In this document: in pieces, positions 8,689 through 17,617 of the stretch
Layout: each line of letters begins with the position of its first letter
Numbering within the stretch: the stretch's first letter is position 1
Assembly (NCBI GenBank): GCA_001593865.1
Contig: LUCB01000001.1
Coordinates: 87,670 to 133,890 of the forward strand
From: Candidatus Bathyarchaeota archaeon B24
GTDB taxonomy: Archaea; Thermoproteota; CALKCG01; B24
Direction of reading: 5' to 3'
DNA length: 46,221 nt
Position numbers and translations under genes: made by a program
Notes under the pieces: generated by a model
The model's input: only the letters and a program-made list of their open reading frames with translations
Database searches by the model: none
Told to the model about the DNA's origin: nothing

Positions 8689-11136
8689 TTATGTCAAGAC
8701 CTCTAGACGGCTTAAGCCTCTGTGGTCTCTGTAAACCCGTATGTATGAGTCGAAGTACGGGCTTTCCCGTATGTCCTCTACGTGCGATATGACTATTATC
8801 TTATCGTAGTCTTTTCTAAGCTCGCTAAGGGTCTTGAGGACTTCTTCCCTGAACTCTGAGCTTAGAGGCCCGAATCCCTCGTCTATTATAAGCATCTTCG
8901 GCGTGGCTGCCAGCGCCTTCTCGGCTATGGCCTTGGCTATACCCAACCTGATGGCGAAGCCTATGAGCGTGGACTCCCCGCCGCTGTAGGTGGATAGGTT
9001 TCTGACCGTCGACCCGTCTAGGACTTCTATACTTATCCTACCCTCCTCGTCGACCCTTATCCTCACGTCCTTACCAGGCAGGAACCTCTGAAGATGCATA
9101 CGGCTCCATGCTTCGACCGACGATAAAAACTCCCTCAGAAGAGACAGCGGCAATCCTCTGTCGTGAAAGACCTCGTTATACAGTATACGGTAGACTGTTT
9201 CATAACGCTTAAGATTTAGCCTCTCTTTTTCAAGAGCCTTAATCCTGACGGAGGCCTCCTTAGCCTTTCTAAGCTCCTCTTGAACCTTCGATATGGAGCC
9301 TTTCAAAACCCCGACCTCCCTGTTGAGACTAGAATACTCTTCATCGCATTTTCTGAACTCCTCTTCAAGACGCTGGAGCTTGTCTAGAGTCCTCTGGTAC
9401 TCGCTTCTGACGGGTTCGAGGTTTTTCAACTCCAGCTTAAGCTCATCTATGGTTTTTTTAAGCCTGTCTAGGTCTTTCTCGAGTAGAGATATTTTGCTAG
9501 TTGCCTCGTAGAGGCTTCGAAGCATCTCGTTTACACGGTCGAGACGGTTAGTCAATCTCTCAATCTCTAAGCTGACTTCTTTAAGAGTTTTCACACATCC
9601 TATCGCCGACTGAACCTTCTTTTTAACCCCTTCCAAGCGCTCTTCAAGCATCTTAAGCCTTTCAAGAGCGTTAACGAAGTCTTTCTCCACAGGTTTCATC
9701 GTTCTAAGGACGTCTTCGGCTTCCCTGAGCCTGTCGAAGGCGCTTTTACAGCTTGAATACCGTTCTTCAAGTTTAATCCTCTTCGATTCGAGCAATCTCA
9801 ACTTTAAAACTTCGCTATGAAGTTTATCTCTCTCCGAGGTTAGCTCGCTTTTAAGGTGCTGTAATACCTCCTCAAGCTCTATACGACTTAAGGGTCTGTT
9901 ACAGACAGGGCATTTTGAAACCTCGCCGCTGCTCGTCAAAGCGTCTATACTCGCCTCAAGCATACGTATTCTTTCACTTATCCTGCTCACAGAGTCCTTA
10001 ACCCTAGCCACTTCCTCCTCGACTTTAGACCTTTCTTCGGCAAGCTCATCTAGCCCGCTAGCCAATTTCTTAAGCTCTTCGACTCTAGCTTTAACTTCTT
10101 CAAGTTTGAGAAGCCTGCCCTGAAGCTTCTCGATATCTGAAGATACTCTCTCGTACTCGTACCTGGTCTTCCAATACTCTTCAAGAGTCGGTATGACGTT
10201 TCTGAGAGTCTCTATCTGCCTCCTTATCGAGAAAGCTTCGGCCTCCAAGTTTTTAAGACCTCTAAGAGAGGCTTTGAGACGTTCGACCTCTGATTTTTTG
10301 GTACCAGATTCAGCTTTAAGCTCAGCTAAAAGCCTCTCCCTTTCTTTAAGAATCGAAAGTTTTGCGGAGAGACCGTGAATGTTCTCCCTTAAAGCCTTGA
10401 TCTCGCCTTTTAGCTTGTTCCTCATGTTTTCCACGAGCCTAAGCCTACGCTCTAGGGATTCTAGCTGGAAAGTGAGTTTACCTAGCTCCTCTCTCAACGC
10501 ATCGGCTTCCTCGACTTTCTTTCTCAGTATCTCTAATTCCGCCTCGACCCTACTGAGCTTATCCCTAGTCTCCCTCAAGAGGCTACCGGCTTTATCCCTA
10601 TATTTCGAGAAGCTTATCCTGAAAGCTTTCAGAAATATCTCCCGTCTCTCAGAAGGTCTGATGCCACGGCTTATTATCTTGGAAACCTCTCCTTGTCTGA
10701 CCACGACGGTCGAGAGATAGGTCGAGAAATCTAACCCAGTCATTTCCCGTATTAATTTATCGACACTCCTGACACCCGAGGCCACTACGGCGACTTCTCT
10801 ACCGTCATCGTCAAGCCTACTGAGCCTAGCTTCCCAGCTCCTCTCAGGCGATGAGAGTTTACGTATAACCCGGTAAGAGGTACCACCTACTCTGAAGTCT
10901 AGCTGGATGAATGTTGTACCTCTACGTGACGGTGGGACGACCCACTTAGAAGCCTCACGGCTCTCTTCACCATAGGCTTTACCGAACAAAGCTAGGGTCT
11001 GAGAATCTATAAAGAACGTAGTTTTACCTGCCCCGGTGCTACCGTGTACGAAGACCGTGTTACCTAGCTTTCTAAAGTCTAAGGTTGCTTCCTCATAGGA
11101 AGCGAAGTTTAAAACCCTTATACGCTCTATGATCAA
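8689..11136 (-). CDS. rad50: DNA double-strand break repair ATPase Rad50
   Basis: SMC-like ATPase that works with Mre11 at DNA ends. The 815-residue protein has Walker A GSTGAGKT at residues 32-39, long heptad-rich coiled coils from about 180 to 390 and 430 to 640, a zinc hook CPVC near residue 408 at the apex, the ABC signature STYSGGESTL, and Walker B MLIIDEGFG near residue 750. The layout is complete for an archaeal Rad50, though a little shorter than some. It starts two bases after the mre11 stop and is clearly co-transcribed. HerA and NurA, often in the same archaeal operon, are absent here. Confidence 0.93.
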   Translation of the reverse strand: MIIERIRVLNFASYEEATLDFRKLGNTVFVHGSTGAGKTTFFIDSQTLALFGKAYGEESREASKWVVPPSRRGTTFIQLDFRVGGTSYRVIRKLSSPERSWEARLSRLDDDGREVAVVASGVRSVDKLIREMTGLDFSTYLSTVVVRQGEVSKIISRGIRPSERREIFLKAFRISFSKYRDKAGSLLRETRDKLSRVEAELEILRKKVEEADALREELGKLTFQLESLERRLRLVENMRNKLKGEIKALRENIHGLSAKLSILKERERLLAELKAESGTKKSEVERLKASLRGLKNLEAEAFSIRRQIETLRNVIPTLEEYWKTRYEYERVSSDIEKLQGRLLKLEEVKARVEELKKLASGLDELAEERSKVEEEVARVKDSVSRISERIRMLEASIDALTSSGEVSKCPVCNRPLSRIELEEVLQHLKSELTSERDKLHSEVLKLRLLESKRIKLEERYSSCKSAFDRLREAEDVLRTMKPVEKDFVNALERLKMLEERLEGVKKKVQSAIGCVKTLKEVSLEIERLTNRLDRVNEMLRSLYEATSKISLLEKDLDRLKKTIDELKLELKNLEPVRSEYQRTLDKLQRLEEEFRKCDEEYSSLNREVGVLKGSISKVQEELRKAKEASVRIKALEKERLNLKRYETVYRILYNEVFHDRGLPLSLLREFLSSVEAWSRMHLQRFLPGKDVRIRVDEEGRISIEVLDGSTVRNLSTYSGGESTLIGFAIRLGIAKAIAEKALAATPKMLIIDEGFGPLSSEFREEVLKTLSELRKDYDKIIVISHVEDIRESPYFDSYIRVYRDHRGLSRLEVLT

Positions 11137-11138
11137 GC

Positions 11139-12323
11139 CTAGTCCTCCTCCTTGAGAATTTTCAGACCTTCTGACACTACGAGACGCATGGTTTCCGGGT
11201 CCAACCTATGTTTAAAAACCGTTTCGACATAATGTTTGAAGTAATCCTCTAGGCTGAAGACCTTCTTCTCGATAGGCTTAGCTTCACCACCTACCCTCTC
11301 GACCTCGATTATCCAGTGGAAAACTTTCTTCGACCTGAGAGCCTCCTCCAAAGCTCTAGACGGAATTACCTGGGAAGGATCTAGACGCATCTTGATCCTT
11401 AAAATGGCGTCTTCGACCCCCCTGAGGCTTCGTATATATTCCCTCAAAACGGCTTCGTAGTTTCTCCTACCCCTCAACTCTAAGAAGCCATCTCTGGGTA
11501 TCGTCAACATAGGTCTGCAAGGCAGCCTTATGAAGGAGCCTCTAAGCCCTCCCTCATACTCCTCAAAGTACACGAAGCCTTTCTCCTCACCTTCCTCTCC
11601 GAAGTCTATACGCTCTATGGAGCCTGCGTACACGATTTTACCTGTTAAAAACTGGTGTCTATGGATGTGCCCCATCATAGATGCGTCAAACCCGTTAAAC
11701 AGTCTTAGGGGGAGCGGGATGTCTCCTATATAGCTGGGCGTATGCTCTCGAATGATCGCTCCTTCTAAGTAGAAGTGGCCGACCGCGACCGTGTAGTCGT
11801 AGGATTCGACGGGCTCCGATAATAGTCTCCGAATGCTCTGTTCGACCGACGAGATGTATTCATGGGGTTTAAACATGGTTTGCGGGATGTAAGGTAGGCA
11901 AAGAAACCTAACTTTCTTTCCGCTAATGTTGCCTTTTAGGGTTATCACACCTGGTTTACGGAAAAAGTAAAAATTTGGAGCCCCGACGTCTTCGAGAGCC
12001 TTCATGTAGGCTTCGGAGGTCTCTGTCCTAGGCTGGTCGTGTGTACCGGCTATACAGACTACCTGAACCTTCTCTACCGTTAGAGAACGTATGAACTTCG
12101 CAAACTCGTCGAAGACGTAGGGGTTCGGTCTTATGGTGTGGAAAACGTCCCCGGCTATGACTAGAAAGTCACATCCACGGTCTAGGACAAACTCCCTTAT
12201 CCTATCGAGCTGCTTGAGAAAATCCTGGATCCTAATCCTACCCTTCTCAGAGACCGGAGACAAGCCTCGAAGAGAGACGCCCAGGTGATAGTCAGCCGTA
12301 TGTGCTATCCTAAGAACCCCCAT
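11139..12323 (-). CDS. mre11: DNA double-strand break repair nuclease Mre11
   Basis: Manganese-dependent nuclease of the Mre11-Rad50 complex. The 394-residue protein shows the calcineurin-like phosphoesterase motifs in order: HTADYHLG (DxH) near residue 10, IAGDVFH, AGTHDQP in place of GNHD, GHFYLEG, and GHIHRHQ. The Asn-to-Thr change in the GNHD motif (GTHD) is worth noting because that residue helps bind metal, but GTHD also occurs in archaeal relatives. The C-terminal third is the Rad50-binding/cap region. It is the first gene of the pair and is followed immediately by rad50. Confidence 0.9.
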   Translation of the reverse strand: MGVLRIAHTADYHLGVSLRGLSPVSEKGRIRIQDFLKQLDRIREFVLDRGCDFLVIAGDVFHTIRPNPYVFDEFAKFIRSLTVEKVQVVCIAGTHDQPRTETSEAYMKALEDVGAPNFYFFRKPGVITLKGNISGKKVRFLCLPYIPQTMFKPHEYISSVEQSIRRLLSEPVESYDYTVAVGHFYLEGAIIREHTPSYIGDIPLPLRLFNGFDASMMGHIHRHQFLTGKIVYAGSIERIDFGEEGEEKGFVYFEEYEGGLRGSFIRLPCRPMLTIPRDGFLELRGRRNYEAVLREYIRSLRGVEDAILRIKMRLDPSQVIPSRALEEALRSKKVFHWIIEVERVGGEAKPIEKKVFSLEDYFKHYVETVFKHRLDPETMRLVVSEGLKILKEED

Positions 12324-12367
12324 GGCTACGACCTTTCTTCAAAGCTATTTTTCTGAATAGCCTGGTC

Positions 12368-12377
12368 TTTATAGGTT
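12368..12377 (-). promoter_or_regulatory. TATA-like box upstream of mre11-rad50
   Basis: On the minus strand CCTATAAAG lies about 45-50 bases before the mre11 ATG, leaving room for a short leader containing AAAGG. Identified by eye in the divergent spacer with the SWIM gene. Confidence 0.35.
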
Positions 12378-12442
12378 ATCCCCGGAAAGCTGTTTAATAG
12401 CAGAAAGCTTTACCCGTATGTTTTCGAAAATATTGTTTGAGA

Positions 12443-12670
12443 ATGGGTCTAGAGAGGATGGTCGAGAAGGCCGAGAGACTCGTTCGCCAGGGTAGAGTCA
12501 TTTATCTCGGAGGGGGTAGGTACAACGTCATCGGAGACCATGGAACCTACCTTGTCAATATGCTACCTGACGGAAAGCTCACATGTACCTGTCAGGGCTT
12601 TCAAACCAGACGTGTATGCTCACACGTAGCAGCCGTCATAATACTACGGGAGATCAGAGGATTCAAATAG
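12443..12670 (+). CDS. SWIM zinc-finger small protein
   Basis: A 75-residue protein made mostly of a SWIM zinc finger: CTCQGFQTRRVCSHV gives CxC-x8-CxH. SWIM domains bind DNA or protein partners and occur in Sws1-type recombination proteins. Here the domain stands alone, preceded by GGGRYNVIGDHGTYLVN. Its place divergent from mre11-rad50 could hint at a repair role, but that is only an inference. ATG 12443 is preferred; an in-frame TTG six bases earlier is also possible. Confidence 0.75.
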   Translation: MGLERMVEKAERLVRQGRVIYLGGGRYNVIGDHGTYLVNMLPDGKLTCTCQGFQTRRVCSHVAAVIILREIRGFK

Positions 12671-12718
12671 CTTGGGAAGGAACGTTTATATCTGTCCTGG
12701 ATCCATGTTGAAGGGTTT

Positions 12719-13198
12719 ATGGTCACGATCGGAGAGCCCCATATCGTAATGCCGATGTTCGACACTAGGCTCAGGTTTGAATGCCAGAAATGCGGCGCAT
12801 GCTGCAGTTTCAGCCTTAAAAGGCTTAAGATAGTGCCTCTGGAGCTTTATCCCGCCGAAGTCGCTAGACTCAGCAGGCTTGGCTATAGCTCGGAGTTCAG
12901 AAGGATAAGGAACAGGTTTTTCCTAAATATGGATGGAAGAGGGGTATGCCCATTTCTCACGAGAGATAGACTTTGCGGTTTAAGGCTTGAAACCGGCTGG
13001 ACGCCTATAAACTGTAGGCTCTTCCCGTTCACGCTTTATACGAGAGACGGCATCCACGTGTTGACGGTTAACTGGGAATACGCCGCTAGGGTAGGATGCA
13101 GAGGATTCGGCCACGGGCCGACGATAGCAGAGCGAATAAGCGAGTATGAGAAAATAGCGTGGGAGATCGACCGGCTCATCGAGGCTATGAGACTTTAA
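12719..13198 (+). CDS. YkgJ-family cysteine-cluster protein
   Basis: A 159-residue protein of the YkgJ/UPF0153 zinc- or iron-chelating family. ECQKCGACCSFS near residue 20 is the CxxCxxCC signature; CPFLTRDRLCGL and PINCRLFPFTLY supply further cysteines of the metal cluster. The exact biochemical role of the family is not established. A TATA-like AACGTTTATATC lies about 30 bases before ATG 12719, consistent with its own promoter. The last 14 bases overlap the 3' end of the convergent oxidoreductase gene. Confidence 0.8.
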   Translation: MVTIGEPHIVMPMFDTRLRFECQKCGACCSFSLKRLKIVPLELYPAEVARLSRLGYSSEFRRIRNRFFLNMDGRGVCPFLTRDRLCGLRLETGWTPINCRLFPFTLYTRDGIHVLTVNWEYAARVGCRGFGHGPTIAERISEYEKIAWEIDRLIEAMRL

Positions 13199-14231
13199 CC
13201 TCTTTACCCTTTTCGGCGGATTCGAGTACGGCATCTAATATCTTCTGCAGGGAGATCATTTCTTCTGGTTTTGTGACCGGCTCTCCGTCGTTGAGTATAC
13301 AATCCACTATAAAATGTCTAACCTCGTTTAGATACGGGTCTTCCCGTCTATCGTACTCCATGCTTTTAACCGTTATACGTCCGGCCTCCTCTGTTATCAG
13401 CCTCATAGCCGGATACTCCAAACCAGCCTTATCGCCTAGTAGATGAACATAGAACTCTGTCTTAGGCGAGAAACTGGCCCAAGCAGCCTCTAGGTAAACG
13501 GTCGCGCCGCTTTTCATCTTTATGAGCGCTACACCTAGGTCTTCGACGTCGAAAGGTCCTCCTGGAACAGGCTTCCCCCAGTCGCCAGCAGCCTTCCCTC
13601 TGGGGCCGAATTTAGCATATGTCGACGCCAAAACAGACTCGGCCTTGAAATCGTTCATGATCCATAGGGTGGTATCTAAGGCGTGTACGCCTATATCGAA
13701 CACCGCTCCTGAGCCCGCCATAGACTTCGTGGTAAACCAGCTTCCCATGCCAGGTATACCCGTCTGCCTGAGATAACCGCATTTAGCCAGGTAAACCTCG
13801 CCTAGAACATCGTCTTTGACGTATTTCCTAGCGGTTCTAGTTATGGAGAGGAAACGCCTAGTTAAACCTATCAAAAGCTTCTTCCCAGTTTTCTTCGCCA
13901 CTTCAAACATTTCTTCTACCTGGTTAGCGTTCAAAGCAGGAGGCTTCTCGCACAGTACATGCTTCCCAGCCTTTAACGCGTCTATGGTTACGGGAGCATG
14001 CAGGTAGTTAGGTAGACAAACCGAAACCGCCTCTACGTCGTCTCTAGCCAGGAGGTCGTGATAGTCTGTGTAGAGGTTTTCGATCCCCCACCTCCTTTTA
14101 ACCTCTTTGAGAGCCTGCTCGTCTATATCGCAGGCTGCTACGACTTTCGCCTCCTCAAGACGCATATATCTATCCAGGTGCCATGTACCTATGGAGCCGC
14201 ATCCTATAACACCTACGCCCACGGTCTTCAT
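13185..14231 (-). CDS. Gfo/Idh/MocA-family oxidoreductase
   Basis: A 348-residue NAD(P)-dependent sugar or inositol dehydrogenase-like protein. The N-terminus GVIGCGSIGTWH is the Rossmann nucleotide loop, VCLPNYLHAPVT and GKHVLCEKPPA near residue 95 carry the family EKP lysine motif, and the C-terminal half is the alpha/beta substrate domain with FDIGVHALDTTLW. The substrate cannot be predicted. It lies 51 bases downstream of the nicotinate phosphoribosyltransferase gene on the same strand and overlaps the convergent YkgJ gene by 14 bases. A second, different Gfo/Idh gene is at 40.8 kb. Confidence 0.85.
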   Translation of the reverse strand: MKTVGVGVIGCGSIGTWHLDRYMRLEEAKVVAACDIDEQALKEVKRRWGIENLYTDYHDLLARDDVEAVSVCLPNYLHAPVTIDALKAGKHVLCEKPPALNANQVEEMFEVAKKTGKKLLIGLTRRFLSITRTARKYVKDDVLGEVYLAKCGYLRQTGIPGMGSWFTTKSMAGSGAVFDIGVHALDTTLWIMNDFKAESVLASTYAKFGPRGKAAGDWGKPVPGGPFDVEDLGVALIKMKSGATVYLEAAWASFSPKTEFYVHLLGDKAGLEYPAMRLITEEAGRITVKSMEYDRREDPYLNEVRHFIVDCILNDGEPVTKPEEMISLQKILDAVLESAEKGKEVKVS

Positions 14232-14282
14232 AGAGCCACCATAGAGATAGTTTACCCACTCGTAGATAACTCTAACTGTAGG

Positions 14283-15473
14283 CTAGAGGCTGAGCTTCTC
14301 GAGCTGAGAAAGGACGCGTTCACGTATCTCATCCACGCCCTCCCTTACGAGGACTTCACCGTTCTCCATATACTTTCTAAGCATAGGCTTGGTATCTCCT
14401 CCGCAGAGCCTACACCTCGGCGCCTCCTCCCCCATAAGCCTTACATAGTCGACGAGACACTCTGGACATCTCCAAACCTGCTTCCTACCCGAGAACTTCC
14501 CCCTCTTAGCTAGAGGTTTGCCCTCGACTGCTACGATGTCCATCGCGAAGTCGACGGTCGGTGCGTTGCTTATAGACGTACCGACCCCAAAGCCGTCGGC
14601 CCCCGCCTCCGCTAGGGCAGGTATGTTCTCTTCGTTGAGGCCACCAGAGACTATGACCTTCACGTTTTCATAGCCTCGGACCTTAAGCTCCCATTTAACC
14701 TCTCGGACTATCGCCGCGAAGTCGCCTTTCCTAGAGCCAGGTGTATCGAGCCTCACACCGTAGAGCCTTTCACCTAACGCCTCGGCAGCCATGACTGCTT
14801 CGACCTTCTCGTCGTAAAACGTATCCACTAAGGCTATCCTAGGCACGTCTTTCTCGACCACCTGGTCGAAGCTCTTCCAGGCCTTAACCTGATCCCCTAG
14901 GACTATTATCAGTGCGTGTGGCATAGTCCCCATGGGCTTCTTACCTATGGCCTCAGCCCCTATTATACTCGAAACTCCGTCTACACCCCCTATGTAGCTG
15001 GCTCTGTCTATCATGGGTGCTAACGCCGGGTGCATCCTCCGTATACCGAAGCCCAGCACGACTTTATCACCCGCGGCTTTCTTAACCCTAGCCGCCATCG
15101 TAGCGATCCCCGAGGCCTGACATACGAGACCTAGCAGAGGAGTCTCGTAGATGCAGAATTCCCCGTAAGGCCCCTCGATCACCATCACAGGTATCCGTAG
15201 CCCATCCATGTCATAGGGTTTGAATACCGTGCCTTCTGGGAACGAGTAGAGGTCTACGGGTACCCCCTCTAACAGCGTCAATACGTCGTCTAAGCCGCAG
15301 AAGACCGCCCAAGGCCATCCCCTAGGTAAGCTGCCTGACGTGACCTCCATCGAGACTTTTATCTTATCCGCCTTGAGAGCCTTCAGAATCTTCTTAGTCC
15401 TTACGAAATAGATGTCGGTCGTAAGTCCCTTCTTAATATCATCTGGCAATGCTATATGAAATGGCCTAACCAT
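14283..15473 (-). CDS. pncB: Nicotinate phosphoribosyltransferase with C-terminal zinc ribbon
   Basis: Makes nicotinate mononucleotide from nicotinate and PRPP for NAD salvage. The 396-residue protein has the archaeal-type N-terminus with TDIYFVRTKKIL, a central FGIRRMHPALAPMIDRASY active-site stretch, the LVDTFYDE and GVRLDTPGSRKGD phosphate-binding strands, and VIVSGGLNEENIPAL. After residue about 330 comes a zinc ribbon with CPEC and CRLCG, as in short archaeal PncB relatives. ATG 15473 is clear. It follows the amidohydrolase gene by about 47 bases on the same strand. Confidence 0.9.
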   Translation of the reverse strand: MVRPFHIALPDDIKKGLTTDIYFVRTKKILKALKADKIKVSMEVTSGSLPRGWPWAVFCGLDDVLTLLEGVPVDLYSFPEGTVFKPYDMDGLRIPVMVIEGPYGEFCIYETPLLGLVCQASGIATMAARVKKAAGDKVVLGFGIRRMHPALAPMIDRASYIGGVDGVSSIIGAEAIGKKPMGTMPHALIIVLGDQVKAWKSFDQVVEKDVPRIALVDTFYDEKVEAVMAAEALGERLYGVRLDTPGSRKGDFAAIVREVKWELKVRGYENVKVIVSGGLNEENIPALAEAGADGFGVGTSISNAPTVDFAMDIVAVEGKPLAKRGKFSGRKQVWRCPECLVDYVRLMGEEAPRCRLCGGDTKPMLRKYMENGEVLVREGVDEIRERVLSQLEKLSL

Positions 15474-15520
15474 CGAAGGTCACTCGAACCTTATTTAACG
15501 TTAAAACGGCTTTTACATCT

Positions 15521-17008
15521 TTAAGCTTTTCCAAGAGATGGATCTATGTAGACGATTCTACCGTCGACCATCGTCATGAGGACGTTTACGGAGCTTAAAG
15601 TTCCAGGGTCGAACCGGTCCACGGCTATCAGGTCGGCTCTAAGGCCTTCGCACGGCCCATGATGCATCTCTAGAGATACCTCGTCTCCTCCCGTCGTGTA
15701 TATCCTTAAAGCTTCATCAGGGGCTAAGGCCTCGCTAAGCCCATGCTTCGCCAGAAGGCCTCTGGTTACAGCAGCCTCTAAGCCAAGCCATGGGTTCAAA
15801 GGTTCGACGGGGGAATCGCTTCCACCTGCGACTTTAAGCCCCATAGCTATGAGGGTTTTGAACATGTAGACGTATCTAGCTCTAGGGCCTAGACGTCTAT
15901 CGACCCACCAATCGGTAACGGTGAAACGTGGTTGCACCGTTACCATCGGCCTATACTCCCTTAGAAGCTTTAAAGTCTCTGGGGGTGTAAGAGAGACGTG
16001 CTCTATCCGAAGCAGGCGTCTATCGAATTTAAGCTTGGAGGCCGTTTCTAGGACGAGGTTTATGGCTCGATCACCTATCGCGTGTACGGCTAGCTGGAAT
16101 CCCTTCGACTCAGCCATCCGCATATAATATGCTAAACGGTCTTTAGATAGCAGTAGAACCCCTCTCGAAGAAGGGTTATCGATATAGGGCTCTGTTAAAG
16201 CCGCAGTCCAACCTCCGAGGCTTCCATCGGTTAGAAGCTTAAGACCTTTAATTTTTAGGTACTCATCTTCTGACTTACGCGCCTCCTCCATGTAATCGAC
16301 TAGGTTCGGCTTGAAATATATGAAGAGCCTTAAAGGCAGATTCCCTATTCTGCTTTTAAGCACGCGTAACGCTTCGAACTCCGACTTCGAGACGCTCATG
16401 CAGTGTAGGGAGGTTAGCCCTAGACGTGAAGCCTCGATCATCGTCTCGTAGATGGCTTCGGCAAGCTCCTCGACTCTCAGCTTCGGTATGTGCTTGGCGA
16501 CGAGACCCACCTCTTCTTCTCTTAGGATTCCGTCTTTGTTCGTCTCCAGCAGACCCGCTTTTCTAAGGGCTAGCGTGTTTGCGACCGCTATATGGCCGCA
16601 GACCCTGTAAAGTAGGACAGGGTTCTTAGGAGCCACCTCGTCCAGGTCCATCCTATCAGGAAGCTTACCTTCCCTGAAGAGCTCCTGGTCCCATCCCCTA
16701 CCTATGATCCATCTACCCTCACCGAGGCTACGGGCTTTCGCCTTCACAAGCTCTTTAAGCTCCTCTATACTCCGTAGCCCCCTTAGGTCTAGCCCCATTC
16801 TCGCGAGGGCTGTGGACTGAAGGTGCATATGGGAGTCTACTAGACCAGGTAAAACCATAGCTCCTTGAAGGTCTAAGACCTTTTTCACGACGAGCTTACT
16901 GTCAAGCCGCGTCCACCTACCGACATAGCAGACTCTTCCATTCTCTATGGCCACGGTATCGGCTTCGTCTAAACCATAGACTCGACAGTTCGTCAACACC
17001 ACACCCAT
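15521..17008 (-). CDS. YtcJ-like metal-dependent amidohydrolase
   Basis: A 495-residue amidohydrolase-superfamily enzyme of the YtcJ/amidohydrolase-3 group. Motifs in order are VDSHMHLQS (HxH metal site), a carboxylate-lysine region, LTSLHCMS, QLAVHAIGDRAI, LRIEHVSL and the last metal Asp in GGSDSPVEP. The family cleaves amides, formamides or related C-N bonds; the substrate is unknown. It is divergent from coaD and may be co-transcribed with pncB and the oxidoreductase downstream. Confidence 0.85.
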   Translation of the reverse strand: MGVVLTNCRVYGLDEADTVAIENGRVCYVGRWTRLDSKLVVKKVLDLQGAMVLPGLVDSHMHLQSTALARMGLDLRGLRSIEELKELVKAKARSLGEGRWIIGRGWDQELFREGKLPDRMDLDEVAPKNPVLLYRVCGHIAVANTLALRKAGLLETNKDGILREEEVGLVAKHIPKLRVEELAEAIYETMIEASRLGLTSLHCMSVSKSEFEALRVLKSRIGNLPLRLFIYFKPNLVDYMEEARKSEDEYLKIKGLKLLTDGSLGGWTAALTEPYIDNPSSRGVLLLSKDRLAYYMRMAESKGFQLAVHAIGDRAINLVLETASKLKFDRRLLRIEHVSLTPPETLKLLREYRPMVTVQPRFTVTDWWVDRRLGPRARYVYMFKTLIAMGLKVAGGSDSPVEPLNPWLGLEAAVTRGLLAKHGLSEALAPDEALRIYTTGGDEVSLEMHHGPCEGLRADLIAVDRFDPGTLSSVNVLMTMVDGRIVYIDPSLGKA

Positions 17009-17040
17009 GTAGAATCAGCTACCTAATAGAGTATCCTCAT

Positions 17041-17050
17041 GTTTAAATCA
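17041..17050 (+). promoter_or_regulatory. TATA box for leaderless coaD
   Basis: GTTTAAATCA is 25-34 bases before ATG 17075, placing transcription start at about the ATG. This supports the shorter coaD start. Confidence 0.45.
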
Positions 17051-17074
17051 TTCTGGGCATCTCTGGATCCATGT

Positions 17075-17551
17075 ATGCGTAGATTTAAGCTAGTCGCGGT
17101 GGGCGGGACCTTCGACGTTATCCATAAGGGTCATAGAAGGCTTTTGGAGAAGGCTTTCGAAATCGGGGAGCACGTCGTCATAGGGCTTACGACAGACGCG
17201 TTCGCGAAGAAGATGGGAAAAAAGCATAGGGTCAAGCCTTATTTGGAGAGGCTTAGGATGCTTGAGAAGTTTCTAGAGAATATGGGGGTCTCCTGTAGGG
17301 CTAGGGTGGAGCCTTTGAACGACCCCTACGGCCCTGCGTCAACGGACCCGGAAATAGAGGCCATAGTCGTAAGCGATGAGACATACCCGAGAGCCGTCGA
17401 GATAAACAGGATCAGGAGAGCTAGGGGGCTTAAACCCCTAGAGATCGTGAGGATATCTATGGTCATAGCGGAAAACGGTAAGCCGATCTCGTCCACTAGA
17501 ATCAGACTAGGCGAGATAGATGAAGACGGTAGACTTCTCAAAGGTAGATAA
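17075..17551 (+). CDS. coaD: Phosphopantetheine adenylyltransferase, archaeal type
   Basis: Transfers AMP to 4'-phosphopantetheine in coenzyme A synthesis. The 158-residue protein has the nucleotidyltransferase HxGH motif as VGGTFDVIHKGH near the N-terminus and ISSTRIRLGEID near the C-terminus, and the length fits the archaeal/eukaryotic-like enzyme. ATG 17075 is chosen because a TATA-like box is about 30 bases upstream and because KLVAVGGTFD then follows directly. A longer frame starts at 17039 with a poor N-terminus. It precedes the geranylgeranyl reductase gene by about 66 bases. Confidence 0.9.
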   Translation: MRRFKLVAVGGTFDVIHKGHRRLLEKAFEIGEHVVIGLTTDAFAKKMGKKHRVKPYLERLRMLEKFLENMGVSCRARVEPLNDPYGPASTDPEIEAIVVSDETYPRAVEINRIRRARGLKPLEIVRISMVIAENGKPISSTRIRLGEIDEDGRLLKGR

Positions 17552-17617
17552 TCGATAACGGATCTCAGGAGTCTCCTATGAAAACCTCTTAAGGGAGAAC
17601 AACCGTTTATATCGAAC

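Noticed and set aside
17601-17617. TATA-like box directly before the geranylgeranyl reductase ATG
   Set aside because: Only about ten bases separate it from the ATG, too close for it to start a message carrying that codon; it is probably chance or serves another start.
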